Below, piece by piece: positions 33,365-42,305 of a stretch of 64,000 nt of DNA. The notes below the pieces were generated by a model. It did not search any database. It worked only from the letters and a program-made list of their open reading frames with translations, and was not told the DNA's origin. Each line of letters starts with the position of its first letter. Position 1 is the stretch's first letter. This DNA comes from CAKSXP01 sp964609305 (GTDB lineage: Bacteria > Bacillota > Clostridia > Oscillospirales > Oscillospiraceae): assembly GCA_964609305.1 (NCBI GenBank), contig CAZSRK010000003.1, positions 12,700 to 76,699 of the forward strand, written 5' to 3'. Made by a program: the position numbers and the translations under genes.

Positions 33365-34363
33365 TTAGGTCTCAGACTCAAAGCCCTTTGTGATCCTGTC
33401 AAGAACAAGTATGACAAGAAGGAGCATACCGGAGACGAAATCCGTCCAGGACGCGGGGATAAGCATACAGTTCATCGCGGTGCTTATAAGACGCATGATA
33501 ATGACGCCTATCAGTACCTTGGATATACTGCCGGAGCCGCCGGTCATCTTGATGCCGCCGATGACGCAGGCGGAGATAGCGAAAACGTCCCTGCCGGAAC
33601 CGAGGGTATAGCTTGCGCCGCCGAAACGCGCGGAAAGGAACAGGCCCGCCACGGCGCAGCAGACGCCGCAAAGCACATATGCAAGGAACAGATATTTTTT
33701 CGGATCGATGCCGGACAGACGCCCAGCGTCGGAGTTGCCGCCTATGACGAATAGATTGTTGCCGACCTTTGTACGGCGCAGGAATATTCCAAGGACAACC
33801 AAAATGATGATAAAACCTATTACCGTGACGTTCAGTATCGATATCCCGCCGATAGAACTGGAATATATCGCATCGCGCAGGCCGGAATCCATCGCGCGCA
33901 GCGAGCTTTCGTTGGTCGAGCGCAGCACGATGCCGTTATAGATATAGCACAGCGCTATGGTCGCTATGAGAGGGTTTATGCCTATGACGGTCACAAAGAA
34001 GCCGTTGACACAGCCGAGGGCGATGCCGACTCCCAGCCCGGCGAGGATGGACAGCGCCAGGCCGAAGCCGGCGTTGTATACTGTTACTATGACGACCGCG
34101 CATGTCGCCATCAGGTAGCCGACGGAGAGATCGATGGCGCCGGTCATCATGACCAGTGACAGGCCCACGGCAATAAGGCCGTAGATGCTTATCTCGAGTA
34201 TGAGCTGTGTCAGGGTGGAGCCGGTGGCAAAGCCCGTGACTCCGAAAACACAGAAACACAGCAGCAGGAGCAGGATGATAATAGAGGTGTTGTCCAGCAG
34301 CGTGCGCTTAACGGCGGTTTTGCTTGCGAACATGGTCGCTATTTTGCCTGTTTTCTTTTCCAC
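33365..34363 (-). CDS. CUT2 ABC importer permease 2
   Basis: 332 residues, BPD_transp_2 family, about eight to ten membrane segments. Signature GLIAVGLSLVMMTGAIDLSVG (a shortened view of the conserved GAIDLSVG) near residue 75 and GGNSDAGRLSGI with the EAA-like late loop. GTG 34363, seven bases after AAAGGGGGG, overlaps the first permease by 25 bases, so it is coupled. Pairs with permease 1 as an apparent heterodimer; most RbsC systems use one permease. Confidence 0.88.
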   Translation of the reverse strand: MEKKTGKIATMFASKTAVKRTLLDNTSIIILLLLLCFCVFGVTGFATGSTLTQLILEISIYGLIAVGLSLVMMTGAIDLSVGYLMATCAVVIVTVYNAGFGLALSILAGLGVGIALGCVNGFFVTVIGINPLIATIALCYIYNGIVLRSTNESSLRAMDSGLRDAIYSSSIGGISILNVTVIGFIIILVVLGIFLRRTKVGNNLFVIGGNSDAGRLSGIDPKKYLFLAYVLCGVCCAVAGLFLSARFGGASYTLGSGRDVFAISACVIGGIKMTGGSGSISKVLIGVIIMRLISTAMNCMLIPASWTDFVSGMLLLVILVLDRITKGFESET

Positions 34364-35379
34364 AGCTTGACCCCCCTTTCGTTGAGGATATCCGCGCAGA
34401 GCGCGATCATGAGTATGATACCGGATATGATGTTCTGAGTATAGGAATTGTCGATACCGAAGAAGGTAAAACCGTTACCGAGGAAGCCTATAAACAGTAT
34501 ACCGATGACCGAGCCGATGATGGAACCCTTGCCGCCCATGATGGTGGTGCCTCCGAGGACGACGGCCAGGATGATATCCATCTGTATGCCGTTGCCCATC
34601 TGCGCCTGTGCGGACATGTTCCTGGACACCGTGACCAGTGCGGCAAGGCCGCAGCACAGGCCGGAGATGACATAGGCCCCGGTGAGGGTGCTGCCGGTGC
34701 GGATGCCGGAGAAACGGGCGCTGAGCGGGTTTGCACCGAGATAATACAGCCGCGCGCCGAAAACCGTGCGCCTGAGGACAAAGCCGCATATTATCGCGAC
34801 GAGGAAGAAGATAAGAATAGGCATGGGAAAGAGCCCGAAGAGCCTGCCCTGGCCAATGAACTCAAAGGCGTCGACGACGGCGGGAGAGCTGTTGGTCGGC
34901 GTGAGGATGCCGCTTTGCGTGTACAGTATTGACAGCGAGGAGATCACCGACATGGTTGCGATTGTGGTTATAAAGGAGTTTAGCTTGAGCTTGCTGATGA
35001 GCAGGCCGTTTACAAGACCGCACAGCGCGCCGACAATCAGGGGCAAAAGCACCGCAGCGGCGAAACCGTTTTGCAGGTTCCTTGCACAGATACAGGCGCA
35101 CAGCGTATATATCGAGCCGACGGACAGGTCGATGTTGCCGGTTATGATGACCATAGTCATCGCACAGGCGATGATTCCGAAGGCAGAGTTCTGCCGAAGA
35201 GTCATGACGATGTTGTCCCAGGTCAGGAACACGCCGGTGCTCGCGGCGTTGGAGTTGAGCATGGGGCCAAACACCGACACGAGCACGCAGTAGACGATAA
35301 GAATAAGGAAGATCAGGATGCCGTCAGTGTTCTTTATGGCGTGCCAGATCCTGCTGGCGCGGCCGTTTTTCTCAGTCAT
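34339..35379 (-). CDS. CUT2 ABC importer permease 1
   Basis: 346 residues, the same family as its neighbour but clearly diverged. It has the ITGNIDLSVGSIYTLCA signature near residue 85 and the GANPLSARFSGI loop. ATG 35379 follows TTTGGAGGTG and overlaps the ATPase stop (ATGA). With permease 2 it forms the membrane channel. Confidence 0.88.
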   Translation of the reverse strand: MTEKNGRASRIWHAIKNTDGILIFLILIVYCVLVSVFGPMLNSNAASTGVFLTWDNIVMTLRQNSAFGIIACAMTMVIITGNIDLSVGSIYTLCACICARNLQNGFAAAVLLPLIVGALCGLVNGLLISKLKLNSFITTIATMSVISSLSILYTQSGILTPTNSSPAVVDAFEFIGQGRLFGLFPMPILIFFLVAIICGFVLRRTVFGARLYYLGANPLSARFSGIRTGSTLTGAYVISGLCCGLAALVTVSRNMSAQAQMGNGIQMDIILAVVLGGTTIMGGKGSIIGSVIGILFIGFLGNGFTFFGIDNSYTQNIISGIILMIALCADILNERGVKLWKRKQAK

Positions 35380-36887
35380 GAAGTGACACCTCCAAATGCG
35401 GAAGAAAGTACGTCCTGTGTGGACGAGGTGGCGGCGTCGAGCGTATCTACGAGTTTGCCCTCGTGTATAACATGGACGGTGTCGCAGACGCCGAGTATCT
35501 CCTCTATCTCGGAGGAGACGATGATAACTGCGACTCCCTGCTGAGCCAGCCGGATGATAAGGCTGTAGATCTCGCTCTTGGAGCCGACGTCGATACCGCG
35601 CGTAGGCTCGTCAAGGATCAGGACCTTAGGCTGCATCATCAGCCATCTGGCGACGACCACCTTCTGCTGGTTGCCGCCGGAGAGATTACCGACAAGCTGT
35701 GATACGGAGGGTGTCTTTATACTGATGGATTCGACATATTCGTCGGCCGTCGCGCGCTGTTTTTTCCGGCTGATGACGCCAAGCTTTGACAGCTGCGGCA
35801 GCTTTACGATGGTCATGTTGGCAAGGATGGACAGCCGCAGCGCCAGGCCCTCGCCCTTTCTGTCCTCTGTCGCAAAACCAATGCCGCGGCGTATGGCCTG
35901 TACCGGGCTCTTCCCGCGCAGCTTTTCCCCGTCTAACAGGATCTCGCCGCTGTCATAGGGGTCGATGCCGAAAATGGCGCGCATGATCTCTGTTCGCCCG
36001 GCGCCGACCAGCCCGAAAAAGCCGAGTATCTCCCCGCTTTTGACGGAGAAGGAGATATCCTCAAACACGCCGTGGCGGGTCAGGTTATGGACCTCGAGAA
36101 CGGTCTGCCCGATTTCCGCCGGCTGTTTGTTATACATATTGCTCAGCTCACGGCCGAGCATATTGGTTATGAGCTGTTCCGTGGTAGTGTCCGCAGTGTT
36201 CACGGTGGTTATTTTCTGACCGTCACGCAGGATGGTTATACGGTCGGAAAGCCGCATGACCTCATCGAGTTTGTGGCTTATGTAGATAATGGCGATGCCG
36301 TCGGCCTTGAGCATGCGGATCAGATCGAAAAGCGTTTCGCTCTCCTTATCAGAAAGGGAGGAAGTTGGCTCATCCATGATGATGACCTTTGCGTTTCTGG
36401 TAAGTGCACGGCCGATCTCGACCATCTGCTGCTGGGCAACGGACAGCCTTCCGGCTATCTCATGCGGGTCGACATCCAGCTTGACATACTGACTGAGTAT
36501 CTCTGCCGAGTCATGGTACAGACGCTTTTTGTCCAGAAAGCCTGACTTTCCCTTTGTAAACACGTTGCCGAGAAAGAGATTGTTTGCAACGTCCATCTGA
36601 GGAACTATCGAAAGCTCCTGATAGATGCAGGCGATGCCTTTTGCAAGGGCCTGCTGCGGGTTGGAGAAGGATACCGCCTCGCCGTTTACAAAGATCTGTC
36701 CCTCGTCCGGGGCATGCGCGCCTGTCATAACCTTGATGAGAGTGGATTTCCCCGCGCCGTTTTCTCCGCACAGCGCGTGCAGTTCACCGGGGTAGATGTC
36801 AAAATCCACGCCGCTGAGCGCTTTGACGCCGGGAAAGTTTTTGGAGATGCCGCGCAGCTCGATAACAGGCGTTTTGCTGCCGCTCAT
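35376..36887 (-). CDS. CUT2 ABC importer ATPase (RbsA-like, two ABC domains)
   Basis: 503 residues, two ABC domains. N-terminal Walker A GENGAGKST, signature LSVAQQQMVEIG, Walker B VIIMDEPTSSL. The C-terminal domain has an atypical P-loop region (FGLVGAGRTE), SGGNQQKVVVARWL and LILDEPTRGID. This is the RbsA plan for small-sugar uptake. ATG 36887 follows a weak GGCGG. It heads the operon and has a consensus-spaced promoter 145 bases upstream. Confidence 0.92.
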   Translation of the reverse strand: MSGSKTPVIELRGISKNFPGVKALSGVDFDIYPGELHALCGENGAGKSTLIKVMTGAHAPDEGQIFVNGEAVSFSNPQQALAKGIACIYQELSIVPQMDVANNLFLGNVFTKGKSGFLDKKRLYHDSAEILSQYVKLDVDPHEIAGRLSVAQQQMVEIGRALTRNAKVIIMDEPTSSLSDKESETLFDLIRMLKADGIAIIYISHKLDEVMRLSDRITILRDGQKITTVNTADTTTEQLITNMLGRELSNMYNKQPAEIGQTVLEVHNLTRHGVFEDISFSVKSGEILGFFGLVGAGRTEIMRAIFGIDPYDSGEILLDGEKLRGKSPVQAIRRGIGFATEDRKGEGLALRLSILANMTIVKLPQLSKLGVISRKKQRATADEYVESISIKTPSVSQLVGNLSGGNQQKVVVARWLMMQPKVLILDEPTRGIDVGSKSEIYSLIIRLAQQGVAVIIVSSEIEEILGVCDTVHVIHEGKLVDTLDAATSSTQDVLSSAFGGVTS

Positions 36888-37031
36888 TTACCCACCGCCT
36901 TTCATAGGATTTGCGCATTGGCCGGCTTCGTATTGCGTTGCGGAAAAGTGCAGACACAGTTCAAATTCGACACAATGCGAACTAATATATACAAAAAGGT
37001 ATATATTTTTGGGGGAATGTTTGTGAATAAA

Positions 37032-37060
37032 ATAATAAGGCCTTTGATTTTGTCAGTCAA
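37032..37060 (-). promoter_or_regulatory. promoter of the CUT2 ABC operon
   Basis: On the minus strand TTGACT (37060-37055), 17 bases, TATTAT (37037-37032). The leader of about 140 bases contains a near-palindromic TATATACC/GGTATATA element (around 36995); otherwise nothing is seen in it. Confidence 0.65.
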
Positions 37061-37160
37061 GGGCATATTGGTTTTGTAATGTCATAGAATTTGCAACGTC
37101 GCACAAATTGTTGCAATTTTTACACTGCGTATACATAATACCGCTTTGAAATGCTGTTTC

Positions 37161-37189
37161 TTTACTTATTGACGCATTTCTGGTATAAT
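37161..37189 (+). promoter_or_regulatory. promoter of the PPC-domain gene pair
   Basis: TTTACT (37161-37166), 17 bases, TATAAT (37184-37189) with an extended TGG immediately before it. Confidence 0.65.
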
Positions 37190-37306
37190 TTAATCCCAAA
37201 TTCCGGTGCGGCTCCGGACGGAGGATAACGTTGACTCACAACTCCGAGCAGGGCCAGGGTCGGGATATATATGATATAATTGCAGCATGTGAAAGGGGAG
37301 ACAGGC

Positions 37307-37687
37307 ATGGCTGATTTTCAACCGGTAAGGTTTGGGCGCATATTCGTTCTGGAGCTTGAACGGGGGGAGGATATCCTCAAATCCGTGGAGCGGCTTATCG
37401 CCGAAAAGGGTATGAAGCGCGCCGTGTTCCAGGCGGGCGCCGGCACGGTCGATAGCTGCAGCTCGCACTTTGCGGTAAAGGACGAAAACGGACAATACCA
37501 CGACTGCCCTCTGTCGTGGGAGGGCTCGCCGCGCCATCTGTGCGGCGTCACGGGCTTTATCGAGAACGGGAAACCGCACCTTCACGGCGTGCTGGGGAAT
37601 CAGGAGGAATCCTGGACCGTTCATCTGCATGAGGGCTGCGTCTGCTCCGGTCCGTTCCGCCTGCTCGCGGCTGAGCTCCTGGACTGA
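37307..37687 (+). CDS. PPC/DUF296-domain protein, metal-site His present
   Basis: 126 residues made of one PPC (plants and prokaryotes conserved) domain, trimeric in known structures. Residues PHLHGVLG and WTVHLHEGCV hold the histidines that usually bind a metal. ATG 37307 follows AAAGGGGAG. In plants the domain is joined to AT-hooks; bacterial stand-alone members have no firm function. A second PPC gene follows 13 bases later, so the two are co-transcribed and could form mixed trimers. Confidence 0.82.
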   Translation: MADFQPVRFGRIFVLELERGEDILKSVERLIAEKGMKRAVFQAGAGTVDSCSSHFAVKDENGQYHDCPLSWEGSPRHLCGVTGFIENGKPHLHGVLGNQEESWTVHLHEGCVCSGPFRLLAAELLD

Positions 37688-37700
37688 GGGGAGGCTGCGT

Positions 37701-38081
37701 ATGAAAACGACGCAATACCGCATTGGGCGCTGCTATGACCTGGCGTTTGATCTCGGCGAGGACATCGACCGGGCCGTGGCAGAGCTTTGCCGCCGTGAAA
37801 ATATTGACACCGGCGTTATCACTGCCGGGCTGGGTGGCTTCGGTCGCTTCTGTCTGAGCTTTCCGGAGCCGGAGGGGAGAAGCGAAAGAAGCTGGCAGAA
37901 CGTCGTGCTACAGCTTTCAAGCGTGCAGGGCGTTATAATAAATGGCAGGCCGGAGCTAAGCGCCGTGGTCACGGTCGACGGGAACGAGCCGCTGACCTGG
38001 GCCGGACGCGTCGAGCCGGGCAGTGAGCGCCTGTTTTACTGTGAACTTATGCTCACAGAGCTTTTGCCGGACTCTGACTGA
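37701..38081 (+). CDS. PPC/DUF296-domain protein, metal-site His lost
   Basis: 126 residues, same fold and length as the gene before it (IGRCYDLAFDLGEDIDRAVAEL, then GLGGFGRFCLSF). The His-bearing strand is replaced: RPELSAVVTVDG and PLTWAGRVEPG where its neighbour has PHLHG and HLHEG. It has therefore probably lost the metal. ATG 37701 follows GGGGAGG. Its role may be structural or regulatory beside the first copy. Confidence 0.75.
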   Translation: MKTTQYRIGRCYDLAFDLGEDIDRAVAELCRRENIDTGVITAGLGGFGRFCLSFPEPEGRSERSWQNVVLQLSSVQGVIINGRPELSAVVTVDGNEPLTWAGRVEPGSERLFYCELMLTELLPDSD

Positions 38082-38149
38082 CTGTCCGGCGCACAGGCGC
38101 CGTTGGAGTGCTGCGGCGTTCTGCCGCCGTACTGGCGTGGAAGACGGTC

Positions 38150-38178
38150 TTTACTGATTTGGCCGTCACTGTTATAAT
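38150..38178 (+). promoter_or_regulatory. promoter of the O-antigen-ligase-like gene
   Basis: TTTACT (38150-38155), 17 bases, TATAAT (38173-38178), extended TG at 38170-38171. Confidence 0.65.
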
Positions 38179-38206
38179 TCATCCGGATCTCGACGGGAGG
38201 AAAGCC

Positions 38207-39730
38207 ATGGAAAGGGGAAAACGGGGATTCTGCGTACGGCTGACGGACGTGTATATATTCGTCATGCTGCTTGTTTTCCCTCTCTTTACTGGTGTACGCG
38301 GCTATGCGCAGCTTACACTCTCCAAATACCTGTTTTTCGTCTGTGCGACCTGTTCCTGGCTTTTGCTTCTTGCCGGATGCGGCATATATTCGCTGATAAA
38401 GCGAAAAAATATACTCATATATCCTCATACGCCATCCGCCGTCATCATCATGTTCATGGTGATATGCAGTCTGTCCGCGATCTTCAGCCCTTACCGGGAC
38501 AGCGTTTTTATCGGTGCGGGGAGGTATGACGGGCTTGCCTCGATACTTTTGTACGGCGGGATATTCCTCGGCTGTGCGAGGTTTGCAAGGCCGTCCCTGG
38601 CGCATGCCGCGGCGCTCGCGGTGTCCTGCACGATATGCTGCGTGATCGCGGTGTTTCAGCTTTTGAATATGGACTTTCTGGGTCTTTTCCCCTCCGGCAT
38701 GTCGTATTATGACCACGGCACGCTCTATTCCGGGGAATTTCTCGGTACGATAGGAAACACCAATCTGCTTAGCGCGTTCCTGTGCCTGTGTATTCCGCTT
38801 TTCTGCTGTCTGTTTGTTGCTGGAGAGAGGGCAAAGACGCCTGTGTTCGTGCTCCCGGCGTTTCTTGCTGTGCTGGTGCTGACGGCTTCCGGGGTGTCCG
38901 GCGGGGCGTTGGCCCTGTGCGTGTGCACGCTTTTGGCCATCCCGGCCATGGTGACCACAAGACAGCGGCTGTACCGCGCGCTGTCGCTGCTGTCGGTGTT
39001 GGCTCTTGCCGTGTATATCGGTGGTTCTTTCGGCTGCCGGTATGAGGACGGAAGCTGCAGCTTTTACTTTGACTGGCTGCGCCTTCTGCCTGTGCTCCTG
39101 GTCTCGCCGGCGGCGATGGTCGTTTGCATACTTTTAAAAAGGCTTGACGCGCCGCGGCTGGGCAGGCAGGGTTTTCGACGGCTCTTTGTTGCTGTTGAGG
39201 CGATTTTGATTGCCGCAGGCCTTGCTGTGGTCTATTTCTGGCCGTGGCAAAGCGGCACTTTGTATGAGCTTTCGAGCTTGCTGCACGGGCATATCGATGA
39301 CTCTTTCGGTTCCAGCCGGATCGCCATATGGAAAAACGTGCTCGCGCTGTTTCCTGAGAGACCGCTTTTGGGCGGAGGTCCGGATACCCTGGCCCTGCGT
39401 CTGGATATGCATTTTTCGCGGTATGTGCCCGAGACGGGAAAGACGCTCTCAGTATATGTGGACAACGCGCACAACGAGTACCTCGGCCTTCTCGTGAACA
39501 CGGGGGCTCTCAGCCTGGCGGCCTATCTCGCCTGTATGGGCCTTACTCTCAAAAGGCTCGTTACCGGCCGCGCCGGGCAGCTCGTCACGGCGCTTGGCCT
39601 CGGGCTTATATGCTATTGGAGCCAGGCGTTTTTCGGGCTCGGGCTGTGTATAACCGCGCCCCTTATGTGGATATTGTGGGGCATGGTGTGCAGCTACAAC
39701 AATGAAGGGACGAATTGCCTTGATGAATAG
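38207..39730 (+). CDS. O-antigen ligase/polymerase-like membrane protein (Wzy_C)
   Basis: 507 residues with about 12 membrane segments and one larger outside loop near residue 370-420. That loop has the Wzy_C marks SSRIAIWKNVLALFPERPLLGGGPD and DNAHNEYLGLLVNTG, known from O-antigen ligases, polymerases and Gram-positive relatives that join surface glycans. ATG 38207 follows GGGAGG; the frame opens earlier but the promoter and ribosome site fix this start. A small single-span protein and tatD follow. No other glycan genes are nearby, so the glycan acted on is unknown. Confidence 0.83.
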   Translation: MERGKRGFCVRLTDVYIFVMLLVFPLFTGVRGYAQLTLSKYLFFVCATCSWLLLLAGCGIYSLIKRKNILIYPHTPSAVIIMFMVICSLSAIFSPYRDSVFIGAGRYDGLASILLYGGIFLGCARFARPSLAHAAALAVSCTICCVIAVFQLLNMDFLGLFPSGMSYYDHGTLYSGEFLGTIGNTNLLSAFLCLCIPLFCCLFVAGERAKTPVFVLPAFLAVLVLTASGVSGGALALCVCTLLAIPAMVTTRQRLYRALSLLSVLALAVYIGGSFGCRYEDGSCSFYFDWLRLLPVLLVSPAAMVVCILLKRLDAPRLGRQGFRRLFVAVEAILIAAGLAVVYFWPWQSGTLYELSSLLHGHIDDSFGSSRIAIWKNVLALFPERPLLGGGPDTLALRLDMHFSRYVPETGKTLSVYVDNAHNEYLGLLVNTGALSLAAYLACMGLTLKRLVTGRAGQLVTALGLGLICYWSQAFFGLGLCITAPLMWILWGMVCSYNNEGTNCLDE

Positions 39731-39920
39731 GAAAACCAAAAAGATTCTGATTGCGATAATAGCGGCTGCGGCAGTGATAGCGGCTGCGGTCATAATAACG
39801 GTGCTCTCCATGGACGGCAGGAGCAGTAATGACGCAGTAAACAGCACGGATTCCGATGTTGTCACACAGGAGATGATAGAGGAATTCATGCGCCAGGCAC
39901 AGGAGGAACAGGGTGATTAA
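39723..39920 (+). CDS. small single-pass membrane protein
   Basis: 65 residues from ATG 39723 (TTG 39720 or ATG 39702 also possible; AAGGGA lies at 39705-39710). The N-terminus is basic (NRKTKK), a 20-residue hydrophobic helix follows, and the outside part is Ser/Asp/Glu-rich ending in AQEEQGD. It overlaps the end of the ligase-like gene and the GTG of tatD, a tight operon position. No family recognised; the hydrophobicity and coupling make it a likely real gene. Confidence 0.6.
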   Translation: MNRKTKKILIAIIAAAAVIAAAVIITVLSMDGRSSNDAVNSTDSDVVTQEMIEEFMRQAQEEQGD

Positions 39921-40695
39921 CGGTATTTTTGATACACACGCGCACTATGATGACGCCGCTTTTGACGCGGACCGGGATCAGGTCATCCCCGCGCTCGCCG
40001 ATTCGGGGGTGAGATATGTCATGAACCCCGGCTGTGACCGCGAAAGTTCCGAGGCGGCCATTGCCCTTGCCGGACGTTATGAGCATATTTACGCCGGAGT
40101 TGGCTGGCACCCCGAGAACGCCGGGGATTTTGCTCCCGGCAGTGATGAGCTGATATTGGGCTGGGCGAAGAACGACAGAGTTGTCGCAATCGGTGAGATT
40201 GGCCTTGATTATCACTATGATGATGTCGCTCCGCCGCAGCTGCAAAAGCAGGTCATGGCTCGCCAGATGGAGCTGGCGCAGGCGCTGGACCTGCCGGTAT
40301 CTGTGCACGACCGTGACGCACACGCGGATATGATGGAGATGATCGCCTCGTTCCCAAAGGTCAGGGGCGTGCTGCACTGCTACTCCGGCAGCGCGGAGAT
40401 GGCAAAGGAGGTAATAAAGCGCGGCTGGTATCTTGGCTTCACAGGGGTAATTACGTTCAAAAACGCGCGTCGAGCCATTGAAACGCTGGAAGTGTGCCCG
40501 AACGACCGCATCCTGGTCGAAACGGACTCGCCGTACCTGGCCCCCGTTCCTTACCGGGGAAAACGCTGCGATTCGCGTTATCTTCCACTGGTCCTTGAAA
40601 AGGTTGCGCAGGTAAAGGGCATCCGGCCGCAGCTTGCGGCGGACATCACACGTGAAAACGGCATGCGTCTGTATGGGATAAAAGAGGAACGGTAA
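39913..40695 (+). CDS. tatD: TatD-family metal-dependent hydrolase
   Basis: 260 residues, a TIM-barrel deoxyribonuclease of the TatD/YcfH family. Metal ligands are the N-terminal DTHAHYDD, GEIGLDYH (Glu), the His of VSVHDRDA, LHCYSG (His) and ETDSPYL (Asp). It acts on DNA 3' ends and possibly D-aminoacyl-tRNA-type substrates in relatives. GTG 39913 overlaps the small membrane gene by eight bases. Ends before the terminator at 40728. Confidence 0.92.
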   Translation: MINGIFDTHAHYDDAAFDADRDQVIPALADSGVRYVMNPGCDRESSEAAIALAGRYEHIYAGVGWHPENAGDFAPGSDELILGWAKNDRVVAIGEIGLDYHYDDVAPPQLQKQVMARQMELAQALDLPVSVHDRDAHADMMEMIASFPKVRGVLHCYSGSAEMAKEVIKRGWYLGFTGVITFKNARRAIETLEVCPNDRILVETDSPYLAPVPYRGKRCDSRYLPLVLEKVAQVKGIRPQLAADITRENGMRLYGIKEER

Positions 40696-40727
40696 AACAT
40701 AAATTATATGGTATAAACAGCAAAACA

Positions 40728-40752
40728 GCGCCGGCCCAGAATGGGCCGGCGC
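40728..40752. terminator. strong bidirectional terminator
   Basis: GCGCCGGCCCA and TGGGCCGGCGC, three-base loop, A-rich before and TTTTT after, between convergent tatD and spoIIIAH. Confidence 0.9.
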
Positions 40753-40766
40753 ATTTTTATGCAAAG

Positions 40767-41348
40767 TTATGAGTCTTTGATCTCTATTACCTGAAGCTGA
40801 GATGCGACATAATCGGTCTCGCTGGTGATGGTCTCCGTTATGCGTGCAACGTCCGCCTCGCTCAGGCCCTCGGCCGGGGCAGGCACGGCAACGGTCACGC
40901 CGTCTTCGGATATGAATACGACGCAGTCGGTGAAGTCCTTTGCAATGAGCAGGTTCTCGATCTGGCTCTCCTGCATCGACCAGGTCGCCATGACTGATAT
41001 CTTGTTCATTGCCGAATCGATGACCTCCTGCGAGGCGGTTTCGGCGGCCGCCGCGGTCTCCAGCAGGCTCAGCGCTTCATCGCGCGACTGCTGGCGGGTC
41101 AGGCGAGCCTGCGCGAAGTAATCCGAAACGCTCTCGTCCTCCGTCGTCTGGGTCGTCTGTGCTGCCAGCTCATCCTCGAGGGACGCTGCATATTCCGCGT
41201 CGGCAGCGGCCATGGCGGCATCCTCGGCGGCAACCATTGCTTCATCGGCTTCGCCCCATGCCTTGTTGTACGACCAGTTCAGATAAACGGCAGCGCAAAC
41301 AAACAGCAGCACGGTTATGATGACGATGTTTCTTTTAAGGTTTTTCAT
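40767..41348 (-). CDS. spoIIIAH: stage III sporulation protein AH
   Basis: 193 residues: one N-terminal membrane helix (residues 8-26), an Ala/Glu-rich helical stretch, and a C-terminal YscJ/FliF-like ring-building domain (EVIDSAMNKISVMATWSMQESQIENLLIAKDF). In Bacillus it faces the intermembrane space of the forespore and pairs with SpoIIQ to form the feeding-tube channel. It is the last gene of the spoIIIA operon and follows spoIIIAG by 17 bases. Confidence 0.93.
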   Translation of the reverse strand: MKNLKRNIVIITVLLFVCAAVYLNWSYNKAWGEADEAMVAAEDAAMAAADAEYAASLEDELAAQTTQTTEDESVSDYFAQARLTRQQSRDEALSLLETAAAAETASQEVIDSAMNKISVMATWSMQESQIENLLIAKDFTDCVVFISEDGVTVAVPAPAEGLSEADVARITETITSETDYVASQLQVIEIKDS

Positions 41349-41365
41349 TGCTATCCTCCTTAATA

Positions 41366-41827
41366 TTACTTCATGTCCAGTATCGTTATTTTGTCGCTGC
41401 CAAGTCCTGTGAACGACGCAACAGCTTTAGTAAGAGCCAGCCTCACCTCCGCTTTCTCAGCGCCTTCGCATACGACGACGGCGCCCAAATATTCCGCGTG
41501 CCGCGAGTACAGCTCAACAGCCTCTTCGCGTCCGCTTCCAGATGATATTATCGCAAGCTCATCCCCGTTTTCGGCCAGTACGCGCTCGCCTGTCGATGCA
41601 ACCGACAGCAGCACGCGGACCTCACCCGCGCCGTTTATAAGCACCAGCGTCTGCTCGAGCCTGGCCTGCTCACTCTCGATGTCGAATTCCGAAACCGACG
41701 TGCTTGACACCGTCGTATCTTCGTCGGAGTCAGACCCGCCCGGAAGCAGAAGAAGCAGGGCCAGCGCGGCCAAAATCACGGGGATCAGGTATTTGCTTTT
41801 GGTGATTTTGGAAAAATCAAGCTTCAT
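41366..41827 (-). CDS. spoIIIAG: stage III sporulation protein AG
   Basis: 153 residues: short N-terminus, one membrane helix (about 14-29), then a ring-building domain (LEQTLVLINGAGEVRVLLSV), the SpoIIIAG pattern. It forms a large ring in the mother-cell membrane of the feeding-tube complex. ATG 41827 (or 41830) lies 5 (or 2) bases after GGAG and inside spoIIIAF, so it is coupled. The gap with AH is 17 bases. Confidence 0.92.
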   Translation of the reverse strand: MKLDFSKITKSKYLIPVILAALALLLLLPGGSDSDEDTTVSSTSVSEFDIESEQARLEQTLVLINGAGEVRVLLSVASTGERVLAENGDELAIISSGSGREEAVELYSRHAEYLGAVVVCEGAEKAEVRLALTKAVASFTGLGSDKITILDMK

Positions 41828-42305
41828 CATTGCTCCAGTACTGCCTTTCCTGAGGTATGCCGAGATCCGCCTCAATGATGGGGGTGAGGGCCTCCTGCGC
41901 CTGTGCCGAGCCGCTTATGTACGCCTCGAGGGGATACCAGACGCCGTCGCCGCCCCATTCAACGCCAACCGTGACGCTGCGCAGCGCAAGCCCCTGTTCG
42001 GCGGCTTTGTCAGATATATATGCCGCGTATTCCTGTTCTATTACCGTTCTTGTCAAGCTGTCATAGGCCTCGTTTGCCATATCGTCTATCTCCCCGGCGC
42101 GGGCGCGGTAGGATGCCAGACCCTCGCTGTATGAGCGAAAGTCAAACTCCATGATGGGGCTGATAAGAGCCAGCGCCATCACTACCCCGCAGACGATGCG
42201 CAGTGCATCCCGGACCCGGCCTTTCGGACACAGATACATCGCGCAGCAGCAAAGAAGCGAGGCGCCGACCACGGTGCGTATCCATTCCGTAATTGCCGCG
42301 CTCAT
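41817..42305 (-). CDS. spoIIIAF: stage III sporulation protein AF
   Basis: 162 residues with two N-terminal membrane helices (residues 5-20 and 33-50) and a soluble C-terminal domain (EQEYAAYISDKAAEQGL). ATG 42305 overlaps the spoIIIAE stop (ATGA); longer readings are antisense artefacts. A ring-associated part of the mother-cell-to-forespore channel. Confidence 0.9.
   Translation of the reverse strand: MSAAITEWIRTVVGASLLCCCAMYLCPKGRVRDALRIVCGVVMALALISPIMEFDFRSYSEGLASYRARAGEIDDMANEAYDSLTRTVIEQEYAAYISDKAAEQGLALRSVTVGVEWGGDGVWYPLEAYISGSAQAQEALTPIIEADLGIPQERQYWSNDEA

Noticed and set aside
37169..37189. TTGACG paired with TATAAT as a promoter
   Set aside because: Only nine bases separate them; TTTACT at 37161 with 17 bases fits instead.
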